DNA from: an uncultured Bacilli bacterium
GTDB lineage: Bacteria; Bacillota_I; Bacilli_A; RF39; UBA660
Direction: 5' to 3'
Length of the DNA: 24,135 nt
Assembly (NCBI GenBank): GCA_934102255.1
Contig: CAKOSN010000031.1
Location: 1 to 24,135, forward strand
In this document: piece after piece, positions 1-7,862 of the stretch
Numbering within the stretch: the first letter of the stretch is position 1
How the letters are laid out: each line of letters opens with the position of its first letter
Translations under genes and position numbers: made by a program
The notes under the pieces: generated by a model
The model's input: the letters and a program-made list of their open reading frames with translations, nothing else
Database searches by the model: none
Told to the model about the DNA's origin: nothing

Positions 1-335
1 ACCATATTATCATAAAATCAAGATATATTATAACTCAATTTGGAGCAAAAATCTCCACACTTATTCTACACTAACTTCAAATCAAATGTATCTCTTTTTT
101 TGCTCAAGAACTTTCGTTCTTTCAATAGTAATATAGCATAATCAAATTTTTTTACAACTATTATTCAAGAATATATTAATAATACATAGTAATATTTTAT
201 ATTTATACTATAGACTGATAAAAAATAATAATTTTCATTTCGAATTTTTACAAATTATGGCCAATTTGCAATTAACTGCAAATTGGCCATTGATTTTAAT
301 AAACAAATATAATAAAATTAAAAAAGGTGATATAA
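1..335. other. Intergenic region with no recognisable gene
   Basis: No supported coding sequence was found on either strand; the only longer open frame (minus strand, from about 477) overlaps the ATPase gene and looks like a shadow. The stretch is AT-rich. It holds two small hairpins (GGAG/CTCC at about 43-57 and AAGAAC/GTTCTT at 106-121), neither followed by a convincing T-run. At its right end is the first of the two palindromes that bracket the ATPase gene (257-290). A TATAAT at 308-313 is a likely -10 box for that gene, and the right arm of the palindrome sits where the -35 region would be expected. Confidence 0.6.
257..290. repeat. 34-bp palindrome, 5' copy flanking the ATPase
   Basis: Two perfect 14-nt arms (257-270 and 277-290, core GGCCAATTTGCA) are separated by the 6-nt loop ATTAAC. 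A nearly identical palindrome in the same orientation lies just past the ATPase stop codon (1539-1572, loop ATCAAC). The two copies differ at one loop base and at one base pair in the stem, where T-A here becomes C-G there, so pairing is kept. This copy lies 46 bp before the ATPase start and overlaps the probable promoter, so it is not a terminator for that gene. It could be an operator or an end of a mobile unit; its function is unknown. Confidence 0.85.
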
Positions 336-1535
336 ATGTATATAGAAAGAAACGCAGAAAAAAGAGTACTAGAGTTAAGCAAATTTTACAAAATAGTTTT
401 AGTAACTGGACCAAGACAAATTGGTAAAACAACCATGCTAAAAAAGATAAAAGAAAAAGATAGAAACTACATATCATTAGACGAACTAGAAATCAGAAGA
501 CTCGCTATTGATGACCCAAAACTTTTCCTTCAAAAATATCAACCACCAATTATAATAGATGAAATCCAATATGCGCCAAATTTATTATCTTACATCAAAG
601 CAATAGTAGATGAAAGTGATGAAAAAGGTCTTTACTGGCTTACTGGTTCTCAACAATTTCAACTAATGAAAAATGTTAGTGAAAGTCTTGCAGGAAGAGT
701 TGGTATTGTAAATATGTTTTCTTTATCAGTAGCCGAAAAAATGGGAATCACAAGCAAAGTATTTGAGCCTGAAAATCCAGAAAATCTTTTTAACTTAGAT
801 GTAAATAAATTATTTGATGACATTTTCAAAGGTGGAATGCCAGACTATTGCATTAACAATATTCCCAGAGAAGATTTTTTCAACAATTATATAACAACAT
901 ATTTAGAAAGAGATGTAAGGGATTTAACCCAAGTTGGTGATCTAAATACATTTTACAAATTTCTTATATCAATAGCAGCAAGAACTGGTGAAGTTTTAAA
1001 TTATAACAACATTGCCGAAGATGTTGGGATAAGTCCTAACACAGTTAAAAATTGGGTGTCTATTTTAGAAGCATCTGGCATAATATATCTATTACAACAA
1101 TACAGTAATGTCGAATTAAAAAGAGCAATAAAGAACCCCAAAATTTACTTTTTAGATACAGGTCTTTGTGCTTATCTTTGCAAATGGAGTAGCAAAGATG
1201 TTTTAGAAAATAGTAGCGTATCAGGTCATTACTTAGAAACGTATGTAATAAGTGAACTCGTTAAAAATTATAAATGTAACTCTACTAACATAGGTATTTA
1301 TTATTACAGAGATAAAGATGATAAAGAAATAGATTTAATCTTATATAGAGATGAAACATTATATCCATTCGAAATCAAAAAAAGTTCTAAACCAAATAAA
1401 GAAATGTTAAAAAATTTCTACGTATTAAATAGTACTAAGAAGAAAATTGGTAAAGGTGGAGTAATTTGTTTATATCCTGACATAATACCGTTAAATGAAA
1501 ATAATAATTCAATCCCAATTTCATGTATTTTATAA
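336..1535 (+). CDS. AAA ATPase with DUF4143 C-terminal domain
   Basis: This is a 399-residue P-loop ATPase of the AAA_14/DUF4143 type, abundant in gut bacteria and archaea. The Walker A motif is GPRQIGKTT at residues 25-33, Walker B (IIIDE) is at 72-76, and a sensor-like LTGS follows near residue 103. The middle part has a helix-turn-helix-like stretch (around VGISPNTVKNW). The C-terminus has a PD-(D/E)XK-like pattern, EID at 331-333 and EIK at 346-348, as is common in the family. The start has a good ribosome-binding site (AGGTGA). The cellular role of the family is unknown; proposals include nucleic-acid handling or mobile behaviour. The gene stands alone, convergent with typA, and is bracketed by two near-identical palindromes. 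Confidence 0.9.
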   Translation: MYIERNAEKRVLELSKFYKIVLVTGPRQIGKTTMLKKIKEKDRNYISLDELEIRRLAIDDPKLFLQKYQPPIIIDEIQYAPNLLSYIKAIVDESDEKGLYWLTGSQQFQLMKNVSESLAGRVGIVNMFSLSVAEKMGITSKVFEPENPENLFNLDVNKLFDDIFKGGMPDYCINNIPREDFFNNYITTYLERDVRDLTQVGDLNTFYKFLISIAARTGEVLNYNNIAEDVGISPNTVKNWVSILEASGIIYLLQQYSNVELKRAIKNPKIYFLDTGLCAYLCKWSSKDVLENSSVSGHYLETYVISELVKNYKCNSTNIGIYYYRDKDDKEIDLILYRDETLYPFEIKKSSKPNKEMLKNFYVLNSTKKKIGKGGVICLYPDIIPLNENNNSIPISCIL

Positions 1536-1538
1536 TTT

Positions 1539-1572
1539 ACGGCCAATTTGCAATCAACTGCAAATTGGCCGT
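1539..1572. repeat. 34-bp palindrome, 3' copy flanking the ATPase
   Basis: Perfect 14-nt arms (1539-1552 and 1559-1572) enclose the loop ATCAAC, starting three bases after the ATPase stop codon. It is a direct duplicate of the palindrome at 257-290, with a compensatory base-pair change in the stem. It could act as a transcription terminator for the ATPase, but the following sequence (GTATTTATTT) is only a weak T-run. The upstream twin cannot have a terminator role for the same gene. Confidence 0.85.
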
Positions 1573-1585
1573 ATTTATTTCAATT

Positions 1586-1617
1586 AAAAAGATTAGTACT
1601 CAAACAATACTAATCTT
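1586..1617 (-). terminator. Rho-independent terminator of typA
   Basis: A perfect 10-bp stem (AAGATTAGTA at 1589-1598 with TACTAATCTT at 1608-1617, 9-nt loop) is followed on the minus strand by TTTTTAATTG. It lies 8 bp beyond the typA stop codon. It is separate from the palindrome at 1539-1572, so that palindrome is not needed to end typA. Confidence 0.85.
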
Positions 1618-1625
1618 CATATAAA

Positions 1626-3431
1626 TTATTTTCTATTTACTCTAAATCTTTCATTAGGGTCTAAAATCTTCTTACGAAGTCTAATAATAGCAGGAGTAAC
1701 TTCAACATATTCATCTTCTTCGATAAATTCTAAAGCCTCTTCTAAACTAAATGTCTTAGGAGTAACTAAAGCAATGGCATCATCAGCCGACTTACTTCTG
1801 GTATTAGACATTTCTTTATTTTTACAAGGATTAACATTTAAATCATTATCTCTATTATGAATACCTACAATCATACCGATATAAATATCAGCCCCTGGTC
1901 CAACAATCATTTGACCTCTATCTTGTAAGTTATATAATGAATAACCTAAAGCCTTACCAGTTTCCATTGAAACTAGAACTCCGTTCTTACGACCTCTAAT
2001 CTCACCAGCATATGGTTTATATTCATCAAATGAACGAACCATAATACCTTCACCCTTAGTATTAGTAATAAAGGCACTTCTATAACCAATTAAACCACGA
2101 GTTGGGGCACTAAATTCTAAATGTGTATATCCCTCTTCTCCATTAGACATAACAAGTAGAGTAGCCTTTCTTTCTTGTAAATCCGAAATAATTGTAGAAG
2201 CATAATCACTTGGTGTATTAACGATTACTGTTTCATAAGGTTCACATTTACGTCCATCAATTTCTTCAAATAAAACCTCTGGTTTAGAAACACATAATTC
2301 ATAACCTTCACGACGCATTTCTTCAAGTAATACTGATAAATGTAATTCGCCACGACCAGATACTTTAAACCCATCAGTCCCCGGTAATTCTTCTACTTCT
2401 AAACCAACATTAGTTTCTAATTCTTTTTCTAATCTTTCTTTAATATGACGAGAAGTCAAGAACTTACCACTTTGACCTGCAAATGGAGATGAGTTAACCA
2501 TAAAGTTCATTGACAAAGTTGGTCTTTCAATAATAATTGGAGGAAGAGGGTCAGTAACACCTTGAGGACACAAAGTATCACCAATCGAAATATCCTTACA
2601 ACCAGCAACTGTTACAATATCACCAAAATAAGCTTCATTTACTTCTTTTCTCTTAATACCTTCATTTACAAACAATTTAGAAATTCTAAATGATTCAACA
2701 GCACCAGTATTACGACATAAAGTAACCATTTCACCAGTCTTTATAACACCTTTAGTAACACGACCAATACCTAAACGACCAATAAATGAATCATAGTCTA
2801 ATTGTGAAACTTGAAGTTGTAAGCTATCATTTACACTACCTTCATAAGGTTTAACTTGTTTTAAAACAGTTTCAAGTAAAGGAGAAATATCATCTTCTAA
2901 ATGATTTAAATCAAGAGTTGCTTTACCGTCTCTTGCAACACCATAAACAATAGGGAAATCTAATTGTTCATCAGTAGCATTTAATTCCATAAATAAGTCA
3001 AATGTCATATTAACTACTTCTTCTGGTCTTGCATCTTTCTTATCAATTTTATTTATGAAAAGAATAGGTCTTAAATTTTGTTCCAAAGCCTTTTTAAGAA
3101 CAAATCTTGTTTGAGGCATTGGTCCTTCTTTAGCATCAACAATTAAAATAACTGTATCAACTGTACGCATAATTCTTTCAACTTCACTAGAAAAATCAGC
3201 ATGACCTGGAGTATCAACGATATTAATCTTATAATCCTTATATCTGATTGAACAGTTTTTAGAATAAATAGTAATACCTCTTTCTCTTTCTAAGTCATTA
3301 CTATCCATAACTTGTTCATGAACTACTTCGTTTTCTCTAAAAACACCATTTTGTTGTAGTAATGCATCTACTAAAGTACTTTTACCAGCATCTACATGTG
3401 CTACTACTGCAATATTTATAATCTTATCCAT
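1626..3431 (-). CDS. typA: Translational GTPase TypA/BipA
   Basis: The 601-residue product is a full-length TypA/BipA, a ribosome-associated GTPase related to EF-G and LepA. In other bacteria it supports 50S subunit assembly and growth under stress such as cold. All G-domain motifs are present: AHVDAGKST at residues 11-19 (G1), RGIT at 51-54 (G2), DTPGH at 73-77 (G3) and NKID at 127-130 (G4). The beta-barrel, EF-G-like and BipA-specific C-terminal regions follow to the usual length. The ATG start has an AAGTGGG ribosome-binding site, and a promoter is visible upstream. The gene has its own terminator, so it appears to be monocistronic. It acts in the cytoplasm. Confidence 0.97.
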   Translation of the reverse strand: MDKIINIAVVAHVDAGKSTLVDALLQQNGVFRENEVVHEQVMDSNDLERERGITIYSKNCSIRYKDYKINIVDTPGHADFSSEVERIMRTVDTVILIVDAKEGPMPQTRFVLKKALEQNLRPILFINKIDKKDARPEEVVNMTFDLFMELNATDEQLDFPIVYGVARDGKATLDLNHLEDDISPLLETVLKQVKPYEGSVNDSLQLQVSQLDYDSFIGRLGIGRVTKGVIKTGEMVTLCRNTGAVESFRISKLFVNEGIKRKEVNEAYFGDIVTVAGCKDISIGDTLCPQGVTDPLPPIIIERPTLSMNFMVNSSPFAGQSGKFLTSRHIKERLEKELETNVGLEVEELPGTDGFKVSGRGELHLSVLLEEMRREGYELCVSKPEVLFEEIDGRKCEPYETVIVNTPSDYASTIISDLQERKATLLVMSNGEEGYTHLEFSAPTRGLIGYRSAFITNTKGEGIMVRSFDEYKPYAGEIRGRKNGVLVSMETGKALGYSLYNLQDRGQMIVGPGADIYIGMIVGIHNRDNDLNVNPCKNKEMSNTRSKSADDAIALVTPKTFSLEEALEFIEEDEYVEVTPAIIRLRKKILDPNERFRVNRK

Positions 3432-3464
3432 AAATAAAACCCACTTCCATTTAATACTTTTAAG

Positions 3465-3493
3465 ATATTACTACATTTTCTTCTAAATTACAA
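3465..3493 (-). promoter_or_regulatory. Probable promoter of typA
   Basis: On the minus strand, TTGTAA (3488-3493) and TAATAT (3465-3470) are separated by exactly 17 nt, about 35 bp upstream of the typA start. Each box matches the consensus at four of six positions. Confidence 0.5.
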
Positions 3494-3617
3494 GTAGTAA
3501 ATACCTATTTTTTTATTTCCTTTTTATCGATATTTTAAAGTTTTCTTACCTACTCTTTATCTCATCAAATTTTATAAGAGCCTAACTAAATTCTTCCTTA
3601 AAATCATTTAAACTTAT

Positions 3618-5462
3618 CTATTTACCAGTTCTTACGGTATAATTTGCATAAGTATTTTTGCTATTAATAACATCTTCTATTACTTCTACACTATCATTTT
3701 CTAAATATCTTCCTTCTTTTATTTCTCTATATTTCAAAAATGCTGTGTATTTTAATTTAGGAAACTTTTCTAATACCCCTTTAATTAAATCTTGATGTTC
3801 CCATAGCATATCACTAAACTCCTCATCGCCTATCATATTTCCATAATAGCAGCCTAACTCGAAATTGACCTCACTATCATTATAGCTTAAAAACATTGTT
3901 TCAATAGTACCTACATCTACTTTATAAATACTACTTAAAATCTTAAAATAACTCTTCTTTATACTTGCATACTCATCTAAAAAACTAGCATAATAACTAC
4001 GAACTTCATTAGTTTCCATATAAGAATCATTAACTAAATTACTAACTACTAAATAATATAGAAAAACATTTTCCTCTAAACTTAACTTATTATCTTTAGC
4101 AAGGCCATTATTTCTACCTAAAACAGTATCAGTATCTTTTCTAAAATCATCAAATCTTACATTATTTTTACTATTTTTACCACTTAATAAAACATTATCA
4201 TTTAATCCGGCTAACTCCAAGCTATAGTCGATACTTTCTAAATTATAATTAATTAAACTTCTTAAACTATATTTCATAATAGTAATATAATATAAATATT
4301 TTATATTATCAGTCATTTTATAAATATCATTATCATCATAATCACTACTTTTATTTGTTAAATTTCTTAAATAAGAAGTACGATAATTCATACTATTAAT
4401 AGCATAAATCATTCTTAGAAGATCTCTTTTTTCTTCTAATGTTGTAGCACCTAAGAACTCTAAGATTCTATTATTATCATGTTTTCTAATTGCATCATAA
4501 TATTCATTTAAAGTTTTAGCATTATCAAAGATAGAACATAGAAACATTTGATTTTCTAAATTTCGATATTCAGGATAAGTATAATAAAATGCATCTGGCT
4601 CTTCATCTTTTTTACTAAATATACCTAAATTAACTAAGCTACTTTCCGCACTTGCCTCACATAAAAGATTAAAATGTTCATCATCTACAACTAATGCTTC
4701 TTCTTTTTTATCTTTCTCATCAGCGCATACTCCTTGTTCTGCATGTCTTAATTCATGACTAACTACTTCATCTATTCTAACTAATACGTCATCTATACTA
4801 TTCATATCATTTACTAAAAGAGAAACATTTATTCTAATAACATCGTCTTTAGAATTATAATCAGCAAAAGTACTATTGCCAATATCAGAACGAGAAAAGC
4901 CGTCTACTAAGACAATTTTCAAATTACGATAGTTATGAATATTGGAAGCATCACCATTTTTCACAATAAAATCAATATTATTTTTAATAGTTTTTATTAT
5001 CTGATTTTTTACTTTAAGTAAGTCTTCTCCCTCAATATTTAAACCATACTTGGTAATAAAACGATGATTAATATAGTAATAATCACTAAAACAATCATTA
5101 TAATTTTTATTTTCTAAAACAAATTTACTAGTATTATCTTCTATTTGTTTATATATTTCTTCTGATGTATAACTGTTCTTTTCACTACAAGTACTAAAAT
5201 TTCTACTAAGTAGCTCTTGGTACTTTTCTTCACTTAATCCCATATCATCTTGCAAACCTAAATCATTAGTACTAACAAAATAATCTCTTAGGGCATCTGT
5301 TAAATTTATTGTGTCTTCACTAATACTTGTTTTATCTTTATCGTCTGTCTTAAAAGAAACAAATGTATCCTTAGAAAAATTGCAAGACATCATATTAATA
5401 ACAAGCGCTAAACAAACTAGTAAACTAGCACATTTCTTATTACTGATACTTCTCTTACTCAT
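3618..5462 (-). CDS. Exported lipoprotein with HExxH zinc-protease signature, paralogue 1
   Basis: This 614-residue protein belongs to no family I can name. The N-terminus is a lipoprotein signal (positive end, hydrophobic core, then MMSC with Cys27 as lipidation site), so it is probably anchored on the outer face of the membrane. HELRH at 236-240 is an HExxH zinc-binding motif. EASAES at 269-274 could supply the third, glutamate ligand, as in gluzincin peptidases. A Cys lies a few residues after HELRH, and an IHN...L segment precedes it. These marks and a long helical C-terminal half recur in three paralogues at 11.3-16.4 kb. An extracellular metalloprotease is inferred; the substrate is unknown. 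The ribosome-binding site GAGGGG and a consensus promoter support the start. Confidence 0.75.
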   Translation of the reverse strand: MSKRSISNKKCASLLVCLALVINMMSCNFSKDTFVSFKTDDKDKTSISEDTINLTDALRDYFVSTNDLGLQDDMGLSEEKYQELLSRNFSTCSEKNSYTSEEIYKQIEDNTSKFVLENKNYNDCFSDYYYINHRFITKYGLNIEGEDLLKVKNQIIKTIKNNIDFIVKNGDASNIHNYRNLKIVLVDGFSRSDIGNSTFADYNSKDDVIRINVSLLVNDMNSIDDVLVRIDEVVSHELRHAEQGVCADEKDKKEEALVVDDEHFNLLCEASAESSLVNLGIFSKKDEEPDAFYYTYPEYRNLENQMFLCSIFDNAKTLNEYYDAIRKHDNNRILEFLGATTLEEKRDLLRMIYAINSMNYRTSYLRNLTNKSSDYDDNDIYKMTDNIKYLYYITIMKYSLRSLINYNLESIDYSLELAGLNDNVLLSGKNSKNNVRFDDFRKDTDTVLGRNNGLAKDNKLSLEENVFLYYLVVSNLVNDSYMETNEVRSYYASFLDEYASIKKSYFKILSSIYKVDVGTIETMFLSYNDSEVNFELGCYYGNMIGDEEFSDMLWEHQDLIKGVLEKFPKLKYTAFLKYREIKEGRYLENDSVEVIEDVINSKNTYANYTVRTGK

Positions 5463-5488
5463 AAAAACCCCTCTTTTAATTGCTACTT

Positions 5489-5517
5489 ATCTTAAGGCAA
5501 AATTTACTAAAAGTCAA
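5489..5517 (-). promoter_or_regulatory. Promoter of HExxH lipoprotein gene 1
   Basis: The minus strand reads TTGACT (5512-5517), a 17-nt spacer, then TAAGAT (5489-5494), about 27 bp before the ATG. The -35 box matches the consensus at five of six positions. Confidence 0.65.
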
Positions 5518-5564
5518 GAATTTTCACAACCAATTTTCCTTATACTTCACTGTTAAATATAAAA

Positions 5565-5593
5565 TTGTTATCCTCTAATACATTTTGTATGTT
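5565..5593 (+). promoter_or_regulatory. Possible promoter of the exported-protein gene at 5625
   Basis: TTGTTA (5565-5570), a 17-nt spacer and TATGTT (5588-5593) precede a strong GGAAGGAG ribosome-binding site. Both boxes are imperfect, so this is a moderate guess. It is divergent from the promoter at 5489-5517. Confidence 0.4.
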
Positions 5594-5624
5594 AAAATTA
5601 TCATAGGAAGGAGTATAAGTTTAT

Positions 5625-6377
5625 ATGAAAGATAAGAAAAATATTGTAATTATTATTTTAAGTATACTTTTAGTAGCCACAGTAGGTTATATTGTTTATA
5701 GTGAATTAAATATGAAAAACAATCCTAACAATAATAATCCAGAAAGCAATAATACTCAAAATGATAATACTAATAAAAATAATGAAAACAGTCAAAATCA
5801 AACCGCTAAATACTCAGAATATAACATAGTTGGTGAAGCTTACAATGGTATTAATGTAATAAAAAATCCTAACGATGATATTAATATTGCCATGGGCGAC
5901 CCTGATGAAATGGTAGAAAAAGTAATTTTACCTAAAATTTTAAAAGATACTGAAATAGCACGTAGTATTAATAAGAAAATCTTAGATGATAATAAATGGG
6001 CAATTTCAGCAGTTGAAAAAGGCTTACAAAATGAAGATGACCAAAATGTCTTATTTGATGTTACAACTAATTATGAGTATACCATTCACAACGATATTCT
6101 ATATATCTTAGTAACTACTAAGAATTGGTATTATCACAGTCATGCTTTCAATACTTACTATAGTTATTATTACGATATAAAAAATGATAAAGAATTATCA
6201 ACTAGTGAAGTAGCTGATAAACTTAATATCAAACTAAAAGACATCGATAGCGCTAAAGAAATTACTAACATTATGTACATTAACAACAATAAACAAGCTA
6301 AAATTTATTATAACGAAACAGAAAGTAACTGTAGCAACGAAGAATGTAAGGCTGAAACCATTATTGATTTAAAATAA
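5625..6377 (+). CDS. Membrane-anchored exported protein, DUF3298/RsiV-like region (tentative)
   Basis: The 250-residue protein has a short cytoplasmic tail, one hydrophobic segment (about residues 6-26), then an Asn-rich low-complexity linker (about 31-60) and an extracellular domain. The domain pattern (a conserved helix with ARSINKKI, then beta-rich Tyr-dense segments, then a Y-Y-DIKNDKELS turn) resembles the DUF4163/DUF3298 module of RsiV- and PdaC-like proteins. That assignment is from pattern only. Two Cys near the C-terminus (NCSNEEC) might form a disulfide. The start is fixed by GGAAGGAG with suitable spacing. It is divergently transcribed from the HExxH lipoprotein gene and convergent with the YitT gene; no partner is evident. 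Confidence 0.65.
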   Translation: MKDKKNIVIIILSILLVATVGYIVYSELNMKNNPNNNNPESNNTQNDNTNKNNENSQNQTAKYSEYNIVGEAYNGINVIKNPNDDINIAMGDPDEMVEKVILPKILKDTEIARSINKKILDDNKWAISAVEKGLQNEDDQNVLFDVTTNYEYTIHNDILYILVTTKNWYYHSHAFNTYYSYYYDIKNDKELSTSEVADKLNIKLKDIDSAKEITNIMYINNNKQAKIYYNETESNCSNEECKAETIIDLK

Positions 6378-6470
6378 ACTCATTTACACACTTAAACACT
6401 AATTAAATCAAAAACATTATTATATAAAGCTTACTAAGAAAAATTGAAGGTTTTGTTAAAAACAAATTAA

Positions 6471-6496
6471 AAATCCACTATACTACTAGTGAATTT
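6471..6496. terminator. Hairpin terminator between convergent genes
   Basis: AAATCCACTA (6471-6480) pairs with TAGTGAATTT (6487-6496). On the minus strand the single mismatch becomes a G-U wobble, and the stem is followed by TTTTTAATTTG, suiting the YitT gene that ends at 6516. On the plus strand a T-run also follows, so it may serve the gene ending at 6377 as well. Confidence 0.65.
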
Positions 6497-6515
6497 TTTT
6501 ATCTTAATCAGTAAC

Positions 6516-7385
6516 TTAATTAGTATCTAAACTAAAATTAGTCTTCTTCTTACTTTTTCTTTCATCTTTATTAATATAAACAGTTTCATAAGAATCGCAT
6601 ACAGTTATAAAAGCTTTACTATCAATAAGAAGTATTACTTCCTTAATTTCTAAATAAAATTTACTTTTAATAGATACTACTAATATATCATTATTTCTAT
6701 TACTAAATCCCCCTCTACCTTTTAATATGGTAATTCCATAATTATATGTACTACTAAGAAACTCTCTAATTTCTTTATTTTTTCTAGAATTTATATAAAG
6801 TATTTTATCTTCTTTAATTCCTAACATAAATTGGTTAGAATAGATACTTTGGAATATTAAAATAACGAATGCGTATATTAAATGTTCAACGCCAAAGACC
6901 AAACCTGTTAAAATAACTACCATTCCGTCTACCATAATAATAGCTTTATCCATAGAAATTTTTAAATACTTACATACTATAGCTTCGATTATATCGGTTC
7001 CTCCCGTAGTATAGCCAGTCTTAAAGACCATACCAAGACCATAACCGTTTATAATACCACCCATTATTGCTTTTACTAATAAATCGACACTACTTAAGTC
7101 AATTAAACAAGTTATATAACTAGTTAACTTTAACATTACTGGATAAATAAATGCTCCTAAAATAGTTTTATAAGTATCATCTTTACCTAAGAATATAAAT
7201 GACAATATAATTAAAAAGATATTAACTATTCCAACAAAAAGAGAAGTATCTATACTAATAAAGTTATTAACAACTATAGCAAGACCACCTACACCAGTAG
7301 AAGCTAAATTATCTGGTACACAAAATAAGTTAAAAGAAAACGCTACTATTGTTATTCCTAATATAAATTTTATCCATTTTTTCAT
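6516..7385 (-). CDS. YitT family membrane protein (DUF161/DUF2179)
   Basis: This 289-residue protein has the YitT layout: five or six hydrophobic membrane segments in the first two-thirds, with the glycine-rich signatures STGVGGLA near residue 30 and TGYTTGGTD near residue 125. A soluble C-terminal DUF2179 domain follows (about residues 195-270). The family is widespread in Firmicutes and its transport or signalling role is not settled. The last 20 residues are very polar. The start is supported by GAGGG 8 nt upstream and by a near-consensus promoter. It is a single gene, ended by the hairpin at 6471-6496. Confidence 0.9.
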   Translation of the reverse strand: MKKWIKFILGITIVAFSFNLFCVPDNLASTGVGGLAIVVNNFISIDTSLFVGIVNIFLIILSFIFLGKDDTYKTILGAFIYPVMLKLTSYITCLIDLSSVDLLVKAIMGGIINGYGLGMVFKTGYTTGGTDIIEAIVCKYLKISMDKAIIMVDGMVVILTGLVFGVEHLIYAFVILIFQSIYSNQFMLGIKEDKILYINSRKNKEIREFLSSTYNYGITILKGRGGFSNRNNDILVVSIKSKFYLEIKEVILLIDSKAFITVCDSYETVYINKDERKSKKKTNFSLDTN

Positions 7386-7415
7386 ATAACTATCCCTCTA
7401 TTATTTACTATTTAG

Positions 7416-7444
7416 ATTGTATCAAATATATATTATTTTTTCAA
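7416..7444 (-). promoter_or_regulatory. Promoter of the YitT family gene
   Basis: The minus strand has TTGAAA (7439-7444), a 17-nt spacer and TACAAT (7416-7421), about 30 bp before the ATG. Each box has at most two mismatches from the consensus. Confidence 0.7.
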
Positions 7445-7492
7445 AATGTTTATATAATTTATGTTAACTTCCCGCCCTAAGCCCACCCTAAG

Positions 7493-7795
7493 GGTATTAT
7501 TTATATATAAATTATTATATAATAAGTATATAAGGAGTCTTATTATATGGAAGATTTAGAATATTTAATGTATGTTGATGAAGAAGAAGAAAGAGAAGAA
7601 ATTCATAATTCGGAACTAAAAGAAGCTTTTGAAAATGGTGTAAAAGCTGGAAAACTTAAAAGATAGCAGAATTATAATAAAAGAATTATAAAAAATGCAA
7701 CCAGTATGGGACTTTCTTTAGAACAAATTTCTAATTTAGTTAATTTGCCTATCAACGAGATATTAGTTATTCAAAAAGAAGTAAACAATAATTAA
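7493..7795 (+). repeat. Direct repeat copy 1: Rpn-tail gene with its promoter region
   Basis: This stretch and 9169-9462 are direct copies. They share an almost identical leader (GGTATTATTTA, a TATAAT at 7518-7523, AAGGAG at 7532-7537 and the start codon) and the whole small coding region, with scattered substitutions. The duplicated block therefore includes the regulatory region. Between the two copies lies the ATPase gene on the other strand. Confidence 0.85.
7547..7795 (+). pseudogene. Rpn-type C-terminal tail gene, copy 1, interrupted by TAG
   Basis: The frame starts with the same residues as the intact copy at 9223 (MEDLEYLMYV). It has an in-frame TAG as codon 40 (7664-7666), then stays open in the same frame to TAA at 7793-7795. 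The second half keeps KNATSMGL and EQISNLVNLPINEI almost unchanged. The break is one nonsense codon plus local divergence (GQIET replaced by QNYNKRI), with no frameshift. A 39-residue product could still be made from a good ribosome-binding site. The sequence resembles the C-terminal tail of Rpn recombination-promoting nucleases and lacks the nuclease domain. Most likely a decaying duplicate. Confidence 0.7.
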
Positions 7796-7804
7796 AATTA
7801 AGCC

Positions 7805-7859
7805 AAAAACTCTATTACGCAATTTTAAATTTTTCACAATTTTGCGTAATAGAGTTTTT
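7805..7859. terminator. Hairpin H1: bidirectional terminator and repeat
   Basis: Perfect 18-nt arms (7805-7822 and 7842-7859, core CTATTACGCAA) have A-runs outside on the left and T-runs on the right. It sits between the end of the Rpn-tail copy 1 (plus) and the end of the ATPase (minus), so it can terminate both. Its stem recurs at 9090-9136 and 9471-9523 with different loops. Confidence 0.85.
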
Positions 7860-7862
7860 CAA

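Noticed and set aside
106..121. Small hairpin AAGAAC-TTTC-GTTCTT as a terminator
   Set aside because: No T-run follows on either strand and no gene end is visible next to it.
235..477. Minus-strand open frame of 80 codons overlapping the ATPase start
   Set aside because: It overlaps the well-supported ATPase gene and the palindrome, has a low-complexity Phe/Leu-rich product and no ribosome-binding site.
336..1572. ATPase unit as a classical insertion sequence
   Set aside because: No transposase domain, no target-site duplication outside the palindromes could be identified, and the flanking repeats are direct copies of a palindrome, unlike terminal inverted repeats.
5311..5556. Plus-strand frame over the start of the HExxH lipoprotein gene
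   Set aside because: It is antisense to a signal-peptide region and passes through the promoter; no start signal is present.
7547..7795. Amber codon in Rpn-tail copy 1 as evidence for stop-codon recoding
   Set aside because: No conserved gene in the window has in-frame TAG, and several genes end normally; a simple nonsense mutation in a duplicate is enough.
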